Source of the DNA: CAVQBP01 sp964448105
Lineage (GTDB): Bacteria > Bacteroidota > Ignavibacteria > Ignavibacteriales > Ignavibacteriaceae
Reading direction: 5' to 3'
Length of the DNA: 64,000 nt
Assembly (NCBI GenBank): GCA_964448105.1
Contig: CAYUVK010000008.1
Location: forward strand, 1-64,000
Part shown: one piece after another, positions 40,825-49,757 of the stretch
How the letters are laid out: every line of letters begins with the position of its first letter
Position numbering within the stretch: the first letter of the stretch is position 1
Program-made: the position numbers and the translations under genes
The notes under the pieces: model-generated
What the model was told of the DNA's origin: nothing
The model's database searches: none
What the model saw: the letters and a program-made list of their open reading frames with translations, nothing else

Positions 40825-41982
40825 ATGTGGCGAATTTTTACTGCTGCATTTTTAAGTATAATAATTATTTCTTGTTCCGGTTCGAATTCAATAAAACAAA
40901 ACACCGAACATGAAAAATATATTGTGGGATACCTATTTCCGCGTGACAGCCTTCTTAATGAAAATGATATAGCAGTAGAAAAATTAACTCATATCAATTA
41001 TGCATTTGCAAATATAAAAGATGGTAAGATCGCACAGGGTTTTAAGAACGATGCCGAGAATTTTAAAGTTCTAAATCAAGCTAAAACAAGAAATCCCGAT
41101 CTTAAAATATTAATATCAGTTGGAGGATGGACCTGGTCAGGCGGATTTTCTGATATGTGCTTTACTAAGGGGAGCCGTTCAAAATTTATTAATAGTGCCG
41201 TAGAATTTATTAAGAAAAATAATCTCGATGGTATCGACATTGATTGGGAGTTTCCAAACTTGATAGGTTATGGGAATGTATTCCGCCCTGATGATAAAGA
41301 AAATTTCACTAACCTTGTTAAAGAATTGCGAAGCGCACTTGATGAAATAGGAAAAGATGGAAAGCATTATTGGTTAACTGCTGCAACAGGTGCATTTGAT
41401 GATTACCTCGCAAATACGGAGATGAATAAAGTTCAAAAATACGTAGACTTTGTAAATGTTATGGCTTATGATTTTTGTGAACCCGATGCCGATTCTATTG
41501 CCGGGCTTAATGCCCCGCTTTTTACCAATCCCCGGGATCCGAATCATAGCTCAGCCGATGCAATGGTTCAAAATTATATCGCGGCAGGTGTTCCGCCGCA
41601 AAAGATTGTACTTGGAGTACCCTTTTACGGACATGTATGGCAGGTAACTTCTTCGGATTTCCATGGACTTTATGAGCCGGGCGGTCAGACAAGAAAGCAT
41701 ATTCGTGGTTCATTCAAAAATATTGAGCCGAATTTAGTAAATAAGAACGGCTTTGTACGTTACTGGGATTCAACTTCCTGTGCTCCCTATTTATTTAACG
41801 AAGATGAGAAAATATTTATTACTTATGATGATGAAGAATCGTTACAGGCTAAATGTAAATATATTAATGAACACAATCTTAAAGGTGCAATGTTCTGGGA
41901 ATATACATCAGATTATCAATCGCATTTGCTTAATACACTTTATAAGGGGCTTAATTATCCCGGGCAAATAACAAGCAATTGA
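40825..41982 (+). CDS. GH18 chitinase-like lipoprotein
   Basis: A 385-residue GH18 enzyme. The signal ends in a lipobox (IIISC, Cys17), so it is membrane-anchored; Ser-Gly after the Cys does not suggest inner-membrane retention. Barrel motifs: LKILISVGGWTWSGGFSD (strand 3) and DGIDIDWEFP (135-144) with the acid Glu142; VMAYDF and GAMFWEYTSDY complete the substrate strip. GH18 enzymes cut chitin or peptidoglycan-like N-acetylglucosaminides through an oxazolinium intermediate that needs the N-acetyl group. Good GGAGG ribosome site before ATG. Placed between the GH9 and RraA-like genes. Confidence 0.92.
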   Translation: MWRIFTAAFLSIIIISCSGSNSIKQNTEHEKYIVGYLFPRDSLLNENDIAVEKLTHINYAFANIKDGKIAQGFKNDAENFKVLNQAKTRNPDLKILISVGGWTWSGGFSDMCFTKGSRSKFINSAVEFIKKNNLDGIDIDWEFPNLIGYGNVFRPDDKENFTNLVKELRSALDEIGKDGKHYWLTAATGAFDDYLANTEMNKVQKYVDFVNVMAYDFCEPDADSIAGLNAPLFTNPRDPNHSSADAMVQNYIAAGVPPQKIVLGVPFYGHVWQVTSSDFHGLYEPGGQTRKHIRGSFKNIEPNLVNKNGFVRYWDSTSCAPYLFNEDEKIFITYDDEESLQAKCKYINEHNLKGAMFWEYTSDYQSHLLNTLYKGLNYPGQITSN

Positions 41983-42020
41983 AAGATCTTCTTTATTAAT
42001 AAACAATAAGGAACCCTGTC

Positions 42021-42854
42021 ATGAAAAATCTAATTTATTACTTTTTGTGTTTTTTAATTCTTCCGGCATCATTTATCTTTTCACAGGACTCAGATAAAGC
42101 CGGGCTTGCCAAGGGGAAAAACTTTATAGAAACAAGAACATATTCACCGGAAGAGGATTCGGAGATATTAGAACTATTTAAAGGGCTTCGTGTTGCAGAT
42201 GTTTCTGACGGTATGGACATGGTCGGTTTACCGGGCACAGGCCTTGTTGATCCTGCCATCCAGCCTGTCTGGAAAGATTTAAAAGATTTATCACATCACA
42301 TTAGTGGAATCGCGGTAACAGCCCGGTATGTTCCGACACAAAAAATCGATCGACCGAAACCCGGAGAAGATTTTAATGATTGGCAGGGTAATTTTTATGA
42401 TAAATATTCCAGTGAAGTATTTTCAAAATTGATTAAGCCAGGAACTATTATTGCGATAGATGATGCCGAGGAAAAGGACATTGGGAGTATCGGTTCGTAT
42501 AATATACTTCAATGGCATAAGGATGGTGCAGTTGGAATTGTCACGGATGCATGCTCAAGAGATAATGATGAAATAGCTATAGAAAAAGTTCCATTGTACT
42601 CTCGCCAAAAAGGACGCGGCATTAGGCCAGGAAGAAATGAATTGGAATCTGTTAATCGTCCCGTAGTAATTGGCGGTGTACTCGTTTGTCCCAGCGATAT
42701 TATTGTGGCAGATGGAGATGGTGTTATTGTAGTGCCTCGGTCAGTTGCTAAACAAGTTGCAAAGTATGCAAGAGAAATATTAGTAGACGATAAAGCCGGA
42801 AGAAAAGAACTTTATGATAGTTTAAAAATGCCTTTGGATAAAACTGTTAAGTAA
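42021..42854 (+). CDS. Exported RraA/HMG-aldolase-like protein
   Basis: A 277-residue protein with a signal peptide (IYYFLCFLILPASFIFSQ) ahead of a complete RraA-like fold: LRVADVSDGMDMVGLPG, GTIIAIDDAEEKDIGSIGSY, GAVGIVTDACSRDNDEI, VCPSDIIVADGDGVIVVPR. The Arg-Asp pair after DAC, which in HMG/CHA aldolases binds the metal and substrate, is kept, as is GDxxxADxDG. RraA itself (RNase E inhibitor) and the aldolases are cytoplasmic, so export is odd. It may cleave or bind a keto-acid made during glycan breakdown; no substrate can be named. AAGGA precedes ATG. Confidence 0.8.
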   Translation: MKNLIYYFLCFLILPASFIFSQDSDKAGLAKGKNFIETRTYSPEEDSEILELFKGLRVADVSDGMDMVGLPGTGLVDPAIQPVWKDLKDLSHHISGIAVTARYVPTQKIDRPKPGEDFNDWQGNFYDKYSSEVFSKLIKPGTIIAIDDAEEKDIGSIGSYNILQWHKDGAVGIVTDACSRDNDEIAIEKVPLYSRQKGRGIRPGRNELESVNRPVVIGGVLVCPSDIIVADGDGVIVVPRSVAKQVAKYAREILVDDKAGRKELYDSLKMPLDKTVK

Positions 42855-42884
42855 TTTTTGTTTTTTTTCAAACCTGGATATTAT

Positions 42885-44090
42885 ATGAATTCTAACAAAA
42901 TTGTTTATAGCATTTTAGTCCCTTTTATAATTATAATTTTTTTAATAGCCGGATATTCGTATGCACAATTTATTGATAACTTTAATAAACCGATGGAGTA
43001 TGATACAACTGGAATGAACGGCTGGGGGTTTGTTGCAGGAGATGGAACCGCAACTATGGATTTCAAGCAGAAAGGTGACTATGCTTCAATTTATGTTGAT
43101 GCTACAACTGATAAACTCGGTATCTGGTGGGCATATATTATACACTGCATTTCTAATGACTTTAATTTAAATCTATTAAAACAGCCTAATTACGGAGTAA
43201 GAGTTGAAGCCCGAATTCGCTGCAGTCATGCACCTCGTCGTGTAAATCTCAGCTTAAACACAGAAAGCACAACAGATTACCATTCCAATCTAATGGAATA
43301 TGATATTCCCGATACAAATAATTATCATAGGATAAGTTTGACCATTCCGCATTTCTCAGTTCCTCAAGGTGATCATATATTTGCTCAGCTTGCGCTTATG
43401 GATTGGGGACTTGGAAAATATCGTGTTGATATTGATTACTATAAGGCTGATATAGTAAATGTTGATTCTACCGGTCCGGATTTAGGAAATCCAATTCCAT
43501 ATCGACCTCCGATTCCACATGTTGGGACTTTTAAATATCATATCCCCGTTTTACAGGATGCAATGATTGACTTAAAATATCCTGAAGAAAAATTTAATGA
43601 ATGGCATGTGAACGATAAATCTGGGAAAGTTTATTTATTAACTGTCAATAGTTCGCAATATGCTATTATGCGCTGGGATTTAGAAAAGTTTAAAGGCAAA
43701 AAAGTTAACGGTTCCGGGCTGCTTGAACTATCGACTTATTCAGCAGAAAGAGCGCAGGATAATAGAAAAGATTTTGGAATGGTTAGGGTAACTGAAATAC
43801 TCGGCGGCGATCCTGAATGGAATCAGGAATCTGTAACATTGAATTCTTTATGCAGTGGTGAGGTTTTAACAAATGTTATAAATACTCAAATGATAATCGA
43901 TATTAATGTAAATGATAGGAAGGGAAGCAAAAATCTAATTACTATTTCTCAACCTGTTCTTCAGCGGATGCTCGATGGAAGAACAAAAGGAATCGTGTTG
44001 CGTCCTCTCGGACCGATTAACGCATCATTTTTTGCAATGGAAAATAATAATAATTCACTTGTAGCTAAACTGCATTTTAATATCAACTAA
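42885..44090 (+). CDS. Secreted protein of unknown function, 401 residues
   Basis: Signal peptide in residues 5-27 (KIVYSILVPFIIIIFLIAGY), cut before QFIDNFN. The first half has the look of a carbohydrate-binding jellyroll (GWGFVAGDGTATMDFKQKGD, YASIYVDATTDKLGIWWAYI, GVRVEARIRCSHAPRRVNLS). The second half (IPVLQDAMIDLKYPEEKFNE, SQYAIMRWDLEKFKGKKVNG, WNQESVTLNSL, IDINVND) resembles DNRLRE-type stabilising domains. No catalytic signature is seen. ATG at 42885 preferred over 42858, which adds nine residues. Probably a substrate-binding protein for the lipoprotein GH9 that follows 23 bases later. Confidence 0.75.
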   Translation: MNSNKIVYSILVPFIIIIFLIAGYSYAQFIDNFNKPMEYDTTGMNGWGFVAGDGTATMDFKQKGDYASIYVDATTDKLGIWWAYIIHCISNDFNLNLLKQPNYGVRVEARIRCSHAPRRVNLSLNTESTTDYHSNLMEYDIPDTNNYHRISLTIPHFSVPQGDHIFAQLALMDWGLGKYRVDIDYYKADIVNVDSTGPDLGNPIPYRPPIPHVGTFKYHIPVLQDAMIDLKYPEEKFNEWHVNDKSGKVYLLTVNSSQYAIMRWDLEKFKGKKVNGSGLLELSTYSAERAQDNRKDFGMVRVTEILGGDPEWNQESVTLNSLCSGEVLTNVINTQMIIDINVNDRKGSKNLITISQPVLQRMLDGRTKGIVLRPLGPINASFFAMENNNNSLVAKLHFNIN

Positions 44091-44113
44091 AAATTTTTTT
44101 GGAGATTATTAAT

Positions 44114-46678
44114 ATGATAAAACAGATACTGATATTTATTCTTTGTTTTCTGTTTATAATAACCGCATGCAAAAATTTATGGAGCCAGGAATTAAAAATT
44201 AATAAGGATGGATATTTTGAAGCGCCCGGACTTACCGTTATGGTACATAACGATATTTATCCTGAAGGGCATCAAGGAGGAATAACCATTATTCAACATG
44301 ACACAAGGGTCGCAGCAGACGGTGATCTTACATTAGCAAGAACCCCGGGACAATGGCAGCCTTACCCGCTTTTATTAAAAAAAGAGATATTAAAAGATAA
44401 AGAGGAAATTAGAGTGACCTTAAAATTTCCCGATTCTACCAGGGAGCTAACGGAAGATCAGCCGATAATATATCCTGATTTTGAATTAACCTACCATATA
44501 AGAGTTATTGCTGATAGCGATATGTTTCATATAATTGTAGATCTGGACAAGCCTCTCCCCCCGGAATGGGTTGGGAAGGTCGGATTTAACCTGGAATTAT
44601 ATCCGGGTGATTTATTCGGTAAAACCTATTTAATTGATAATCAATCGGGAGTATTCCCAAGATATGCTAACACGCCGGTTGAGCAGGAAGCTGACGGCGA
44701 AATAGAAGCAATCCCAATGGCTGAAGGAAAAATCTTGGTAGTTGCGCCGGAGGATGAATACAAGAGGATTACTATTACAAATAAAGGTGGAATTCTACAG
44801 TTGCTGGATGGAAGGGTAAAACATAACAACGGATGGTTCATCGTAAGGTCGCTCGTTCCTGATGGTGCAACTAAAGATGCGATTGAATGGCTTGTTAAGC
44901 CAAATGTTGTTAAAGAGTGGATGTATAGTCCTGTAATACATACTTCAGAAGTTGGGTATTATCCAAAGCAAACAAAAATTGCGGTTATAGAATTGGATAA
45001 AAGAGACACTTCCAACGAAGAAGTTAAGATAAATAAAATAATTCCTCAAGGTGGTTTTGAAACAGCTCTTTCAGTCAAGGCAATTGACGCGGGTAATTTT
45101 TTGAGATACCGGTATTTAAAAGCTGATTTCTCTATGGTTGAAGAACCCGGTATGTATTTCGTTCAATTTGGTAAAAAAATTTCCGATCCGTTTAAGATTG
45201 GGAAAGATGTTTTTAAGACCGGTGTCTGGCAGCCGACAATTGATTATTTCCTTCCGGCTCAAATGTGTCATGTGAAGGTATTTGAAAAATACAGGGTATG
45301 GCATGACTACTGTCATCTTGATGATGCTTTAATAGCTCCTGAAAACATCAATCATTTTGATGTTTATGCACAAGGAAAAATCCTTCCCGGCTTTAAGCCA
45401 TTACAACATGTAAAGGGATTAGATAAAGGCGGGTGGCACGATGCAGGGGATTATGACCTAAGGTTTGAGTCGCAAATCGGAACAATTCTAACACTGGCTT
45501 ATGCTTATGAAGAATTTAAACTAAAGGACTATGATCAGGCGCTTATAAATGAAGATGAGAGAATTGTTGAAATTCATCATCCCGATGGTAAATCCGATAT
45601 TCTGCAACAGATAGAGCATGGCTTGCTGACTGTTCTCGGCGGATATAAAAATCTGGGACAATTTTACCGGGGGATTATTTGTCCGATCTTAAGACAGTAT
45701 GTATTACTCGGTGAAGCAGGAGAAATGACTGATAACAAAGTTTATACAGGAAATCTGCCGAAAAAATACGAAGGTTTTTGGTACGACCATATCTCAAATA
45801 AATATGATAAATATTTTTATGTGCAAAACAATAGGAATACGCCAAAGGAATTTGTTAAAGATCTTGATGATAGGATTGTTTTTACAGATAATAATCCTGG
45901 CTGGCAGATTTATGGTGTTACAGGCTTGGCTGCTGCATCCCGTGTGCTTAAAGGATACAATGATAGTTTATCGCGCGAATGTATAAACACAGCTGAAAAA
46001 GTATGGAAAAAATATCACCAGACAAAAGGAAAACGAATCGCGGGAAGAAAAATCGAAGTGCTTGTGGAGCTGATTCTTACAACCGGAAAAGAAGAATACA
46101 AAAATGAACTGGTAAAAATGCTGCCGGATATTGTTGATCATATTTATGAAGTTGGCTGGTCGCTCGGAAGGATTATGCCGCTGATTCATGACGAAAAATT
46201 TGTAACAACAATAAATAAGGAAATCTTGAATGTCAAAGATAGGATCGACAAAGCCTCAAAAGAAAATCCGTTCGGAGTTCCGTATCATCCCGAAATCTGG
46301 GGCGCCGGATGGGGTATTCAAGAATTCGGGCTCCGGCATTATTTCCTTCACAAAGCCTGGCCGGATCTCTTTTCGGTCGAACCAATGTTAAATGCTTTGA
46401 ATTTTATATTAGGTTGTCACCCTGGCGAGAATACAGCTTCATTTGTTTCCAATGTCGGAACAAATTCACAAATCATCGCTTATGGATTTAATATGGCAGA
46501 TTGGTCTTTTATTCCCGGTGGTGATATTTCAGGAACCAATCTTGTAAGACCTGATCTGCCTGAATTAAAAAAGTGGCCCTATTTATGGCAGCAAACCGAA
46601 TATGTCGTAGGCGGAGGTGCAACTAATTTTATGTTTCTTGTACTTGGTGCCGATAAGATATTAAAAGAGAAGCAATGA
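44114..46678 (+). CDS. GH9 family lipoprotein with long N-terminal region
   Basis: An 854-residue lipoprotein (lipobox FIITAC, Cys19). About 270 residues of beta-rich region come first (LKINKDGYFEAPGLTVMVHN, HIRVIADSDMFHIIVDLDKP), then an Ig-like cellulase N-domain (SEVGYYPKQTKIAVIELD), then the GH9 barrel: GGWHDAGDYDLR at about 439-450 with the base Asp pair, and the last block YLWQQTEYVVGGGATNF with a candidate acid Glu. Start set at ATG 44114 with GGAG at 44101-44104. The N-region is not a family I can name. Substrate unknown; it overlaps the DUF4380 gene by four bases. Confidence 0.83.
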   Translation: MIKQILIFILCFLFIITACKNLWSQELKINKDGYFEAPGLTVMVHNDIYPEGHQGGITIIQHDTRVAADGDLTLARTPGQWQPYPLLLKKEILKDKEEIRVTLKFPDSTRELTEDQPIIYPDFELTYHIRVIADSDMFHIIVDLDKPLPPEWVGKVGFNLELYPGDLFGKTYLIDNQSGVFPRYANTPVEQEADGEIEAIPMAEGKILVVAPEDEYKRITITNKGGILQLLDGRVKHNNGWFIVRSLVPDGATKDAIEWLVKPNVVKEWMYSPVIHTSEVGYYPKQTKIAVIELDKRDTSNEEVKINKIIPQGGFETALSVKAIDAGNFLRYRYLKADFSMVEEPGMYFVQFGKKISDPFKIGKDVFKTGVWQPTIDYFLPAQMCHVKVFEKYRVWHDYCHLDDALIAPENINHFDVYAQGKILPGFKPLQHVKGLDKGGWHDAGDYDLRFESQIGTILTLAYAYEEFKLKDYDQALINEDERIVEIHHPDGKSDILQQIEHGLLTVLGGYKNLGQFYRGIICPILRQYVLLGEAGEMTDNKVYTGNLPKKYEGFWYDHISNKYDKYFYVQNNRNTPKEFVKDLDDRIVFTDNNPGWQIYGVTGLAAASRVLKGYNDSLSRECINTAEKVWKKYHQTKGKRIAGRKIEVLVELILTTGKEEYKNELVKMLPDIVDHIYEVGWSLGRIMPLIHDEKFVTTINKEILNVKDRIDKASKENPFGVPYHPEIWGAGWGIQEFGLRHYFLHKAWPDLFSVEPMLNALNFILGCHPGENTASFVSNVGTNSQIIAYGFNMADWSFIPGGDISGTNLVRPDLPELKKWPYLWQQTEYVVGGGATNFMFLVLGADKILKEKQ

Positions 46679-47706
46679 GACTTAGCAAATTAAATATCAA
46701 TACTTTGATTATATTAATTACCGCATTGTTTTACGCGGATTACGCACAAAGCAGCAGCAGCTTAATAACACTGAGTAACAAAAATATTGAAGTGGGAATA
46801 TTGCCGGAAGTAGGCGGACGTATTGTTCTTCTAAAAAAACCGGGTTTTAATAATATCTTAAAATCCGACAAAAAATTATGGCAAAATCCCGAAAAGCAGA
46901 AGCCTAAGATTTCAGCTTTTAGTGACTTTAAAGCTTTTAATGGGCATATAACCTGGGTTGGTCCTCAAAGCGAGTGGTGGACTCATCAATCTTTAAACAT
47001 GGACAGGAATAATTCTAAAGCAGACTGGCCTCCTGATCCATATTTAATTTATGGTAAAAATAAAATTATCAGCAAAAGTGATACATCAGTTAAAATGGTT
47101 GGACCTAAAAGTCCTATAAGTGGGGTACAGTTGTACAAAGAAATTTCAATAAACAGTTCAGGTATTGTTACAGTTAAAAGTACTGCAGAAAATATCAGGA
47201 ATGAAAATATAAGTCATGATTTATGGATGCTAACCCGGCTTGATGGTTTTGCAAAAGCATATGTGCCGTTAGGTAAAAACGGAATATTGAAACTCGTTTA
47301 CGGTGAAAGTAAAACAAGTGAACCAACACCGTATAAGATTATAGATGGATATTTTACTTTCAATCCTTCGATTCCTGTTAATCCGAAAACGGAACAGGTA
47401 CAGGAAGTTCATTTATATCCGGGTAATAGTTTTATAGCCGGCTTCAGCAAAGGACAAATGCTGTTGATCCGTTTTAAAAAGCTGGATAAAAATCTCATCT
47501 ATCCGCAGCATGGGCTGGTTGAATTGTACAACGATATTAATGAAAAAGATGGTGACAGGCTGCTTGAACTGGAAGTTCATGGCGAATATAAAACACTGGT
47601 TCCGGGGGAAACTATTTCATTAACGGAAACCTGGGAATTATTACCATATGACGGAGAATTAAATTCAAATGATCAAATCAAATTTATAAATGATATAAGA
47701 AATTGA
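46675..47706 (+). CDS. DUF4380 family secreted protein (galactose-mutarotase-like fold)
   Basis: A 343-residue protein with a signal peptide (INTLIILITALFYADYAQ). Family marks: IEVGILPEVGGRIVLLKKPG at the start, HITWVGPQSEWWTHQS, GVQLYKEISIN, and LVELYNDINEKDGDRLLELE with GETISLTETWELLPYD at the end. The fold is like galactose mutarotase, whose members bind or isomerise sugars; no enzyme activity is established for DUF4380. It starts inside the stop of the GH9 gene (ATGA), so translation is coupled, and a sugar-binding or epimerising role in the same pathway is likely. Confidence 0.82.
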   Translation: MRLSKLNINTLIILITALFYADYAQSSSSLITLSNKNIEVGILPEVGGRIVLLKKPGFNNILKSDKKLWQNPEKQKPKISAFSDFKAFNGHITWVGPQSEWWTHQSLNMDRNNSKADWPPDPYLIYGKNKIISKSDTSVKMVGPKSPISGVQLYKEISINSSGIVTVKSTAENIRNENISHDLWMLTRLDGFAKAYVPLGKNGILKLVYGESKTSEPTPYKIIDGYFTFNPSIPVNPKTEQVQEVHLYPGNSFIAGFSKGQMLLIRFKKLDKNLIYPQHGLVELYNDINEKDGDRLLELEVHGEYKTLVPGETISLTETWELLPYDGELNSNDQIKFINDIRN

Positions 47707-47796
47707 AATAAACATTTATAAAAGCAGATATTAATAATAAAAAGTAAGAATAGTAAAGATCAAATGAAAATATTATGGGAAACTCAAGTGTGTAAA

Positions 47797-48552
47797 ATGT
47801 TTACAAAGTACTTTTTTTGGCTATTGATTTGTAGTTGCTTTGTTCTCATTTACGGCGATTATTCTTTTCCACAAACTACTATTAAATTTACGGGCATTAA
47901 ATGGACAGTAAGAAGCGGCGGCGGTGGTCCCGGTCCAAATAACTGGTCGGATAGTTCAAATAGTGTCTGGGTAGATTCACTGGGGCAGCTGCATTTGAAA
48001 ATAAGAAGGATTGGAGATAGTTGGTATTGCTCCGAAGTATATGCACAACAATCTTTCGGATATGGTGAATACATGTTTTATGTTGCAAGCAATGTTGAAA
48101 ACTACGATCCTGAAATTGTTGTCGGTTTGTTTCTTTATGAAAATGATAGAAGAGAAATAGATATAGAGTTCTCTAAATGGGAAGATCCCGCCAGTGTGGA
48201 TGGATGGTATACTGTACAGCCGCCACCCTATAATAATAGCAACCAGGATAGTTTTGCTTTAAACTTAAATGGAAATTATTCTACTCATAAAATAATTTGG
48301 AGCAGTGATAGCATTTCTTTTCAAAGCTATCGCGGGCATTACCGTTCTTTACTGTCTCCTGATTCACTTATAAACCAATGGACTTATTCAGAGAATAAAA
48401 ATCCTCCGGTTGGAAATGAAAGACTTCATATTAATTTTTGGCTTTATGGAGGCAAGCCTCCAACTAATCTGAATGATGCTGAATTAATAATCAGTGCCGT
48501 TTATGTTCCTATCGGTTCATTGAAAATGAATTTATCTCCAAATGTGGAGTAA
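47797..48552 (+). CDS. GH16-like secreted beta-glucanase-fold protein
   Basis: A 251-residue exported protein with a single jellyroll domain. The diagnostic GH16 motif E-I-D-I-E-F is in RREIDIEFSKWED, giving both catalytic Glu residues and the Asp between. Flanks LHLKIRRIGDSWYCSEVYAQ and FGYGEYMFYVASNVENYDPE are typical (the strand before contacts the glycan), as is LHINFWLYGG. GH16 members cut beta-1,3/1,4-glucans, agar, carrageenan or keratan; this short form could be licheninase-like. Start uncertain: ATG 47797 opens the signal peptide (FTKYFFWLLICSCFVLIYGD); ATG 47764 adds 11 residues. Confidence 0.75.
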   Translation: MFTKYFFWLLICSCFVLIYGDYSFPQTTIKFTGIKWTVRSGGGGPGPNNWSDSSNSVWVDSLGQLHLKIRRIGDSWYCSEVYAQQSFGYGEYMFYVASNVENYDPEIVVGLFLYENDRREIDIEFSKWEDPASVDGWYTVQPPPYNNSNQDSFALNLNGNYSTHKIIWSSDSISFQSYRGHYRSLLSPDSLINQWTYSENKNPPVGNERLHINFWLYGGKPPTNLNDAELIISAVYVPIGSLKMNLSPNVE

Positions 48553-48597
48553 ATTATTTATTGTTAAAATTAAATTAAAATTTAAACTGAGGTTCAT

Positions 48598-49644
48598 ATG
48601 AAATTATACCGGGTAATATTCTTTCTTATTCTTTCTTCACTTATCGGTTGCTCATCGGTAAATGAAGTAACTGTTGGGCCGCAACCCGGTGAGAAATGGA
48701 GAGGGGTTCACCTTTTGGGTTATAGTAATGATAGTGATCTTGCGGAATTGGGTGCTATTGTTCCAAAACTTGACAGCATAGGTATTAATATAATAATTCT
48801 TGAAGTTGATTATAATTTTCATTTTCAATCACATCCTGAATTACGAAACGGGAAAGAACAAATAACTAAAGAAGGTGCCCGGAAATTTGCAAGTATTTGC
48901 ACGGAAAATAATATAGAACTTATCCCGGAATTTCAAAGTGTAGGACATCAATCCTGGGCTGAAGAGACTTACCCTTTATTAATAAAATATCCCCAATTCG
49001 ATCTTACCCCTGGTGCTTTTCCTAGAAATAAAGATATTTATTGCCGCGAGTGGGATGTTACTAATCCCGAAGTTTATAAAATAGTATTTTCATTAATGAA
49101 CGAAATAATTGATGCTTTTCAGGCAAATGCATTACATGTGGGAATGGACGAAGTCTATCTATTAGGATCTGAACAGTCGCCATCTACAAAAGGAAAAGAT
49201 CCAGGTAAACTTTTTGCTAAAGCAGTTAATGATATTTATTACCATCTTGTAAAAGAACGCGGAGTAGAAATGCTGATGTGGGCTGATCGCCTTATTGATG
49301 GAACCAAATTTAATTTCGGTGAATGGGAATCTTCAATGAACGGAACTGCATCTGCTATTGACATGATCCCTAAAGATATAATTTTATGTCCATGGCATTA
49401 TGAAAAAATGGACGGCTATTCATCAATTCCTTTCTTTCTTAGAAAAGGTTTCCGTGTATTACCTGCAAGCTGGAAGAATGCTGATGCCGCTAAAGCGTTA
49501 ATTGAATACAGCAATGAACAGAGAAATCCTAATATGCTTGGGCATCTTTTTACAACCTGGAGCAGAACCGATTTATTAAAATATCCGCCGCTTATTGAGT
49601 GTATTGGATTGATAGGCAATAAGAAGAGTTTTACTAATAAGTAG
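48598..49644 (+). CDS. GH20-like single-domain lipoprotein
   Basis: A 348-residue lipoprotein (LIGC, Cys18) with a TIM-barrel core of the GH20 kind: KWRGVHLLGYSN (strand 1), GINIIILEVDYNF, ELIPEFQSVGHQSW, and LHVGMDEVYLLG, where Asp184-Glu185 match the Asp-Glu catalytic pair of beta-hexosaminidases (Glu is the acid, Asp orients the N-acetyl). It ends early: the N-terminal GH20b domain of typical hexosaminidases is missing, so it is the minimal barrel. It would remove terminal HexNAc. AGG is placed nine bases before ATG. Confidence 0.78.
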   Translation: MKLYRVIFFLILSSLIGCSSVNEVTVGPQPGEKWRGVHLLGYSNDSDLAELGAIVPKLDSIGINIIILEVDYNFHFQSHPELRNGKEQITKEGARKFASICTENNIELIPEFQSVGHQSWAEETYPLLIKYPQFDLTPGAFPRNKDIYCREWDVTNPEVYKIVFSLMNEIIDAFQANALHVGMDEVYLLGSEQSPSTKGKDPGKLFAKAVNDIYYHLVKERGVEMLMWADRLIDGTKFNFGEWESSMNGTASAIDMIPKDIILCPWHYEKMDGYSSIPFFLRKGFRVLPASWKNADAAKALIEYSNEQRNPNMLGHLFTTWSRTDLLKYPPLIECIGLIGNKKSFTNK

Positions 49645-49757
49645 AAAATTAAACAGTATATGGATAGTTGAGTCTGATTTAGCTTTCCTTGTAATAAGTA
49701 TCTTTTTATGAATTTAATTTTGGTTTAAATGAATGCAAATAGATATAAGAGGTAATA

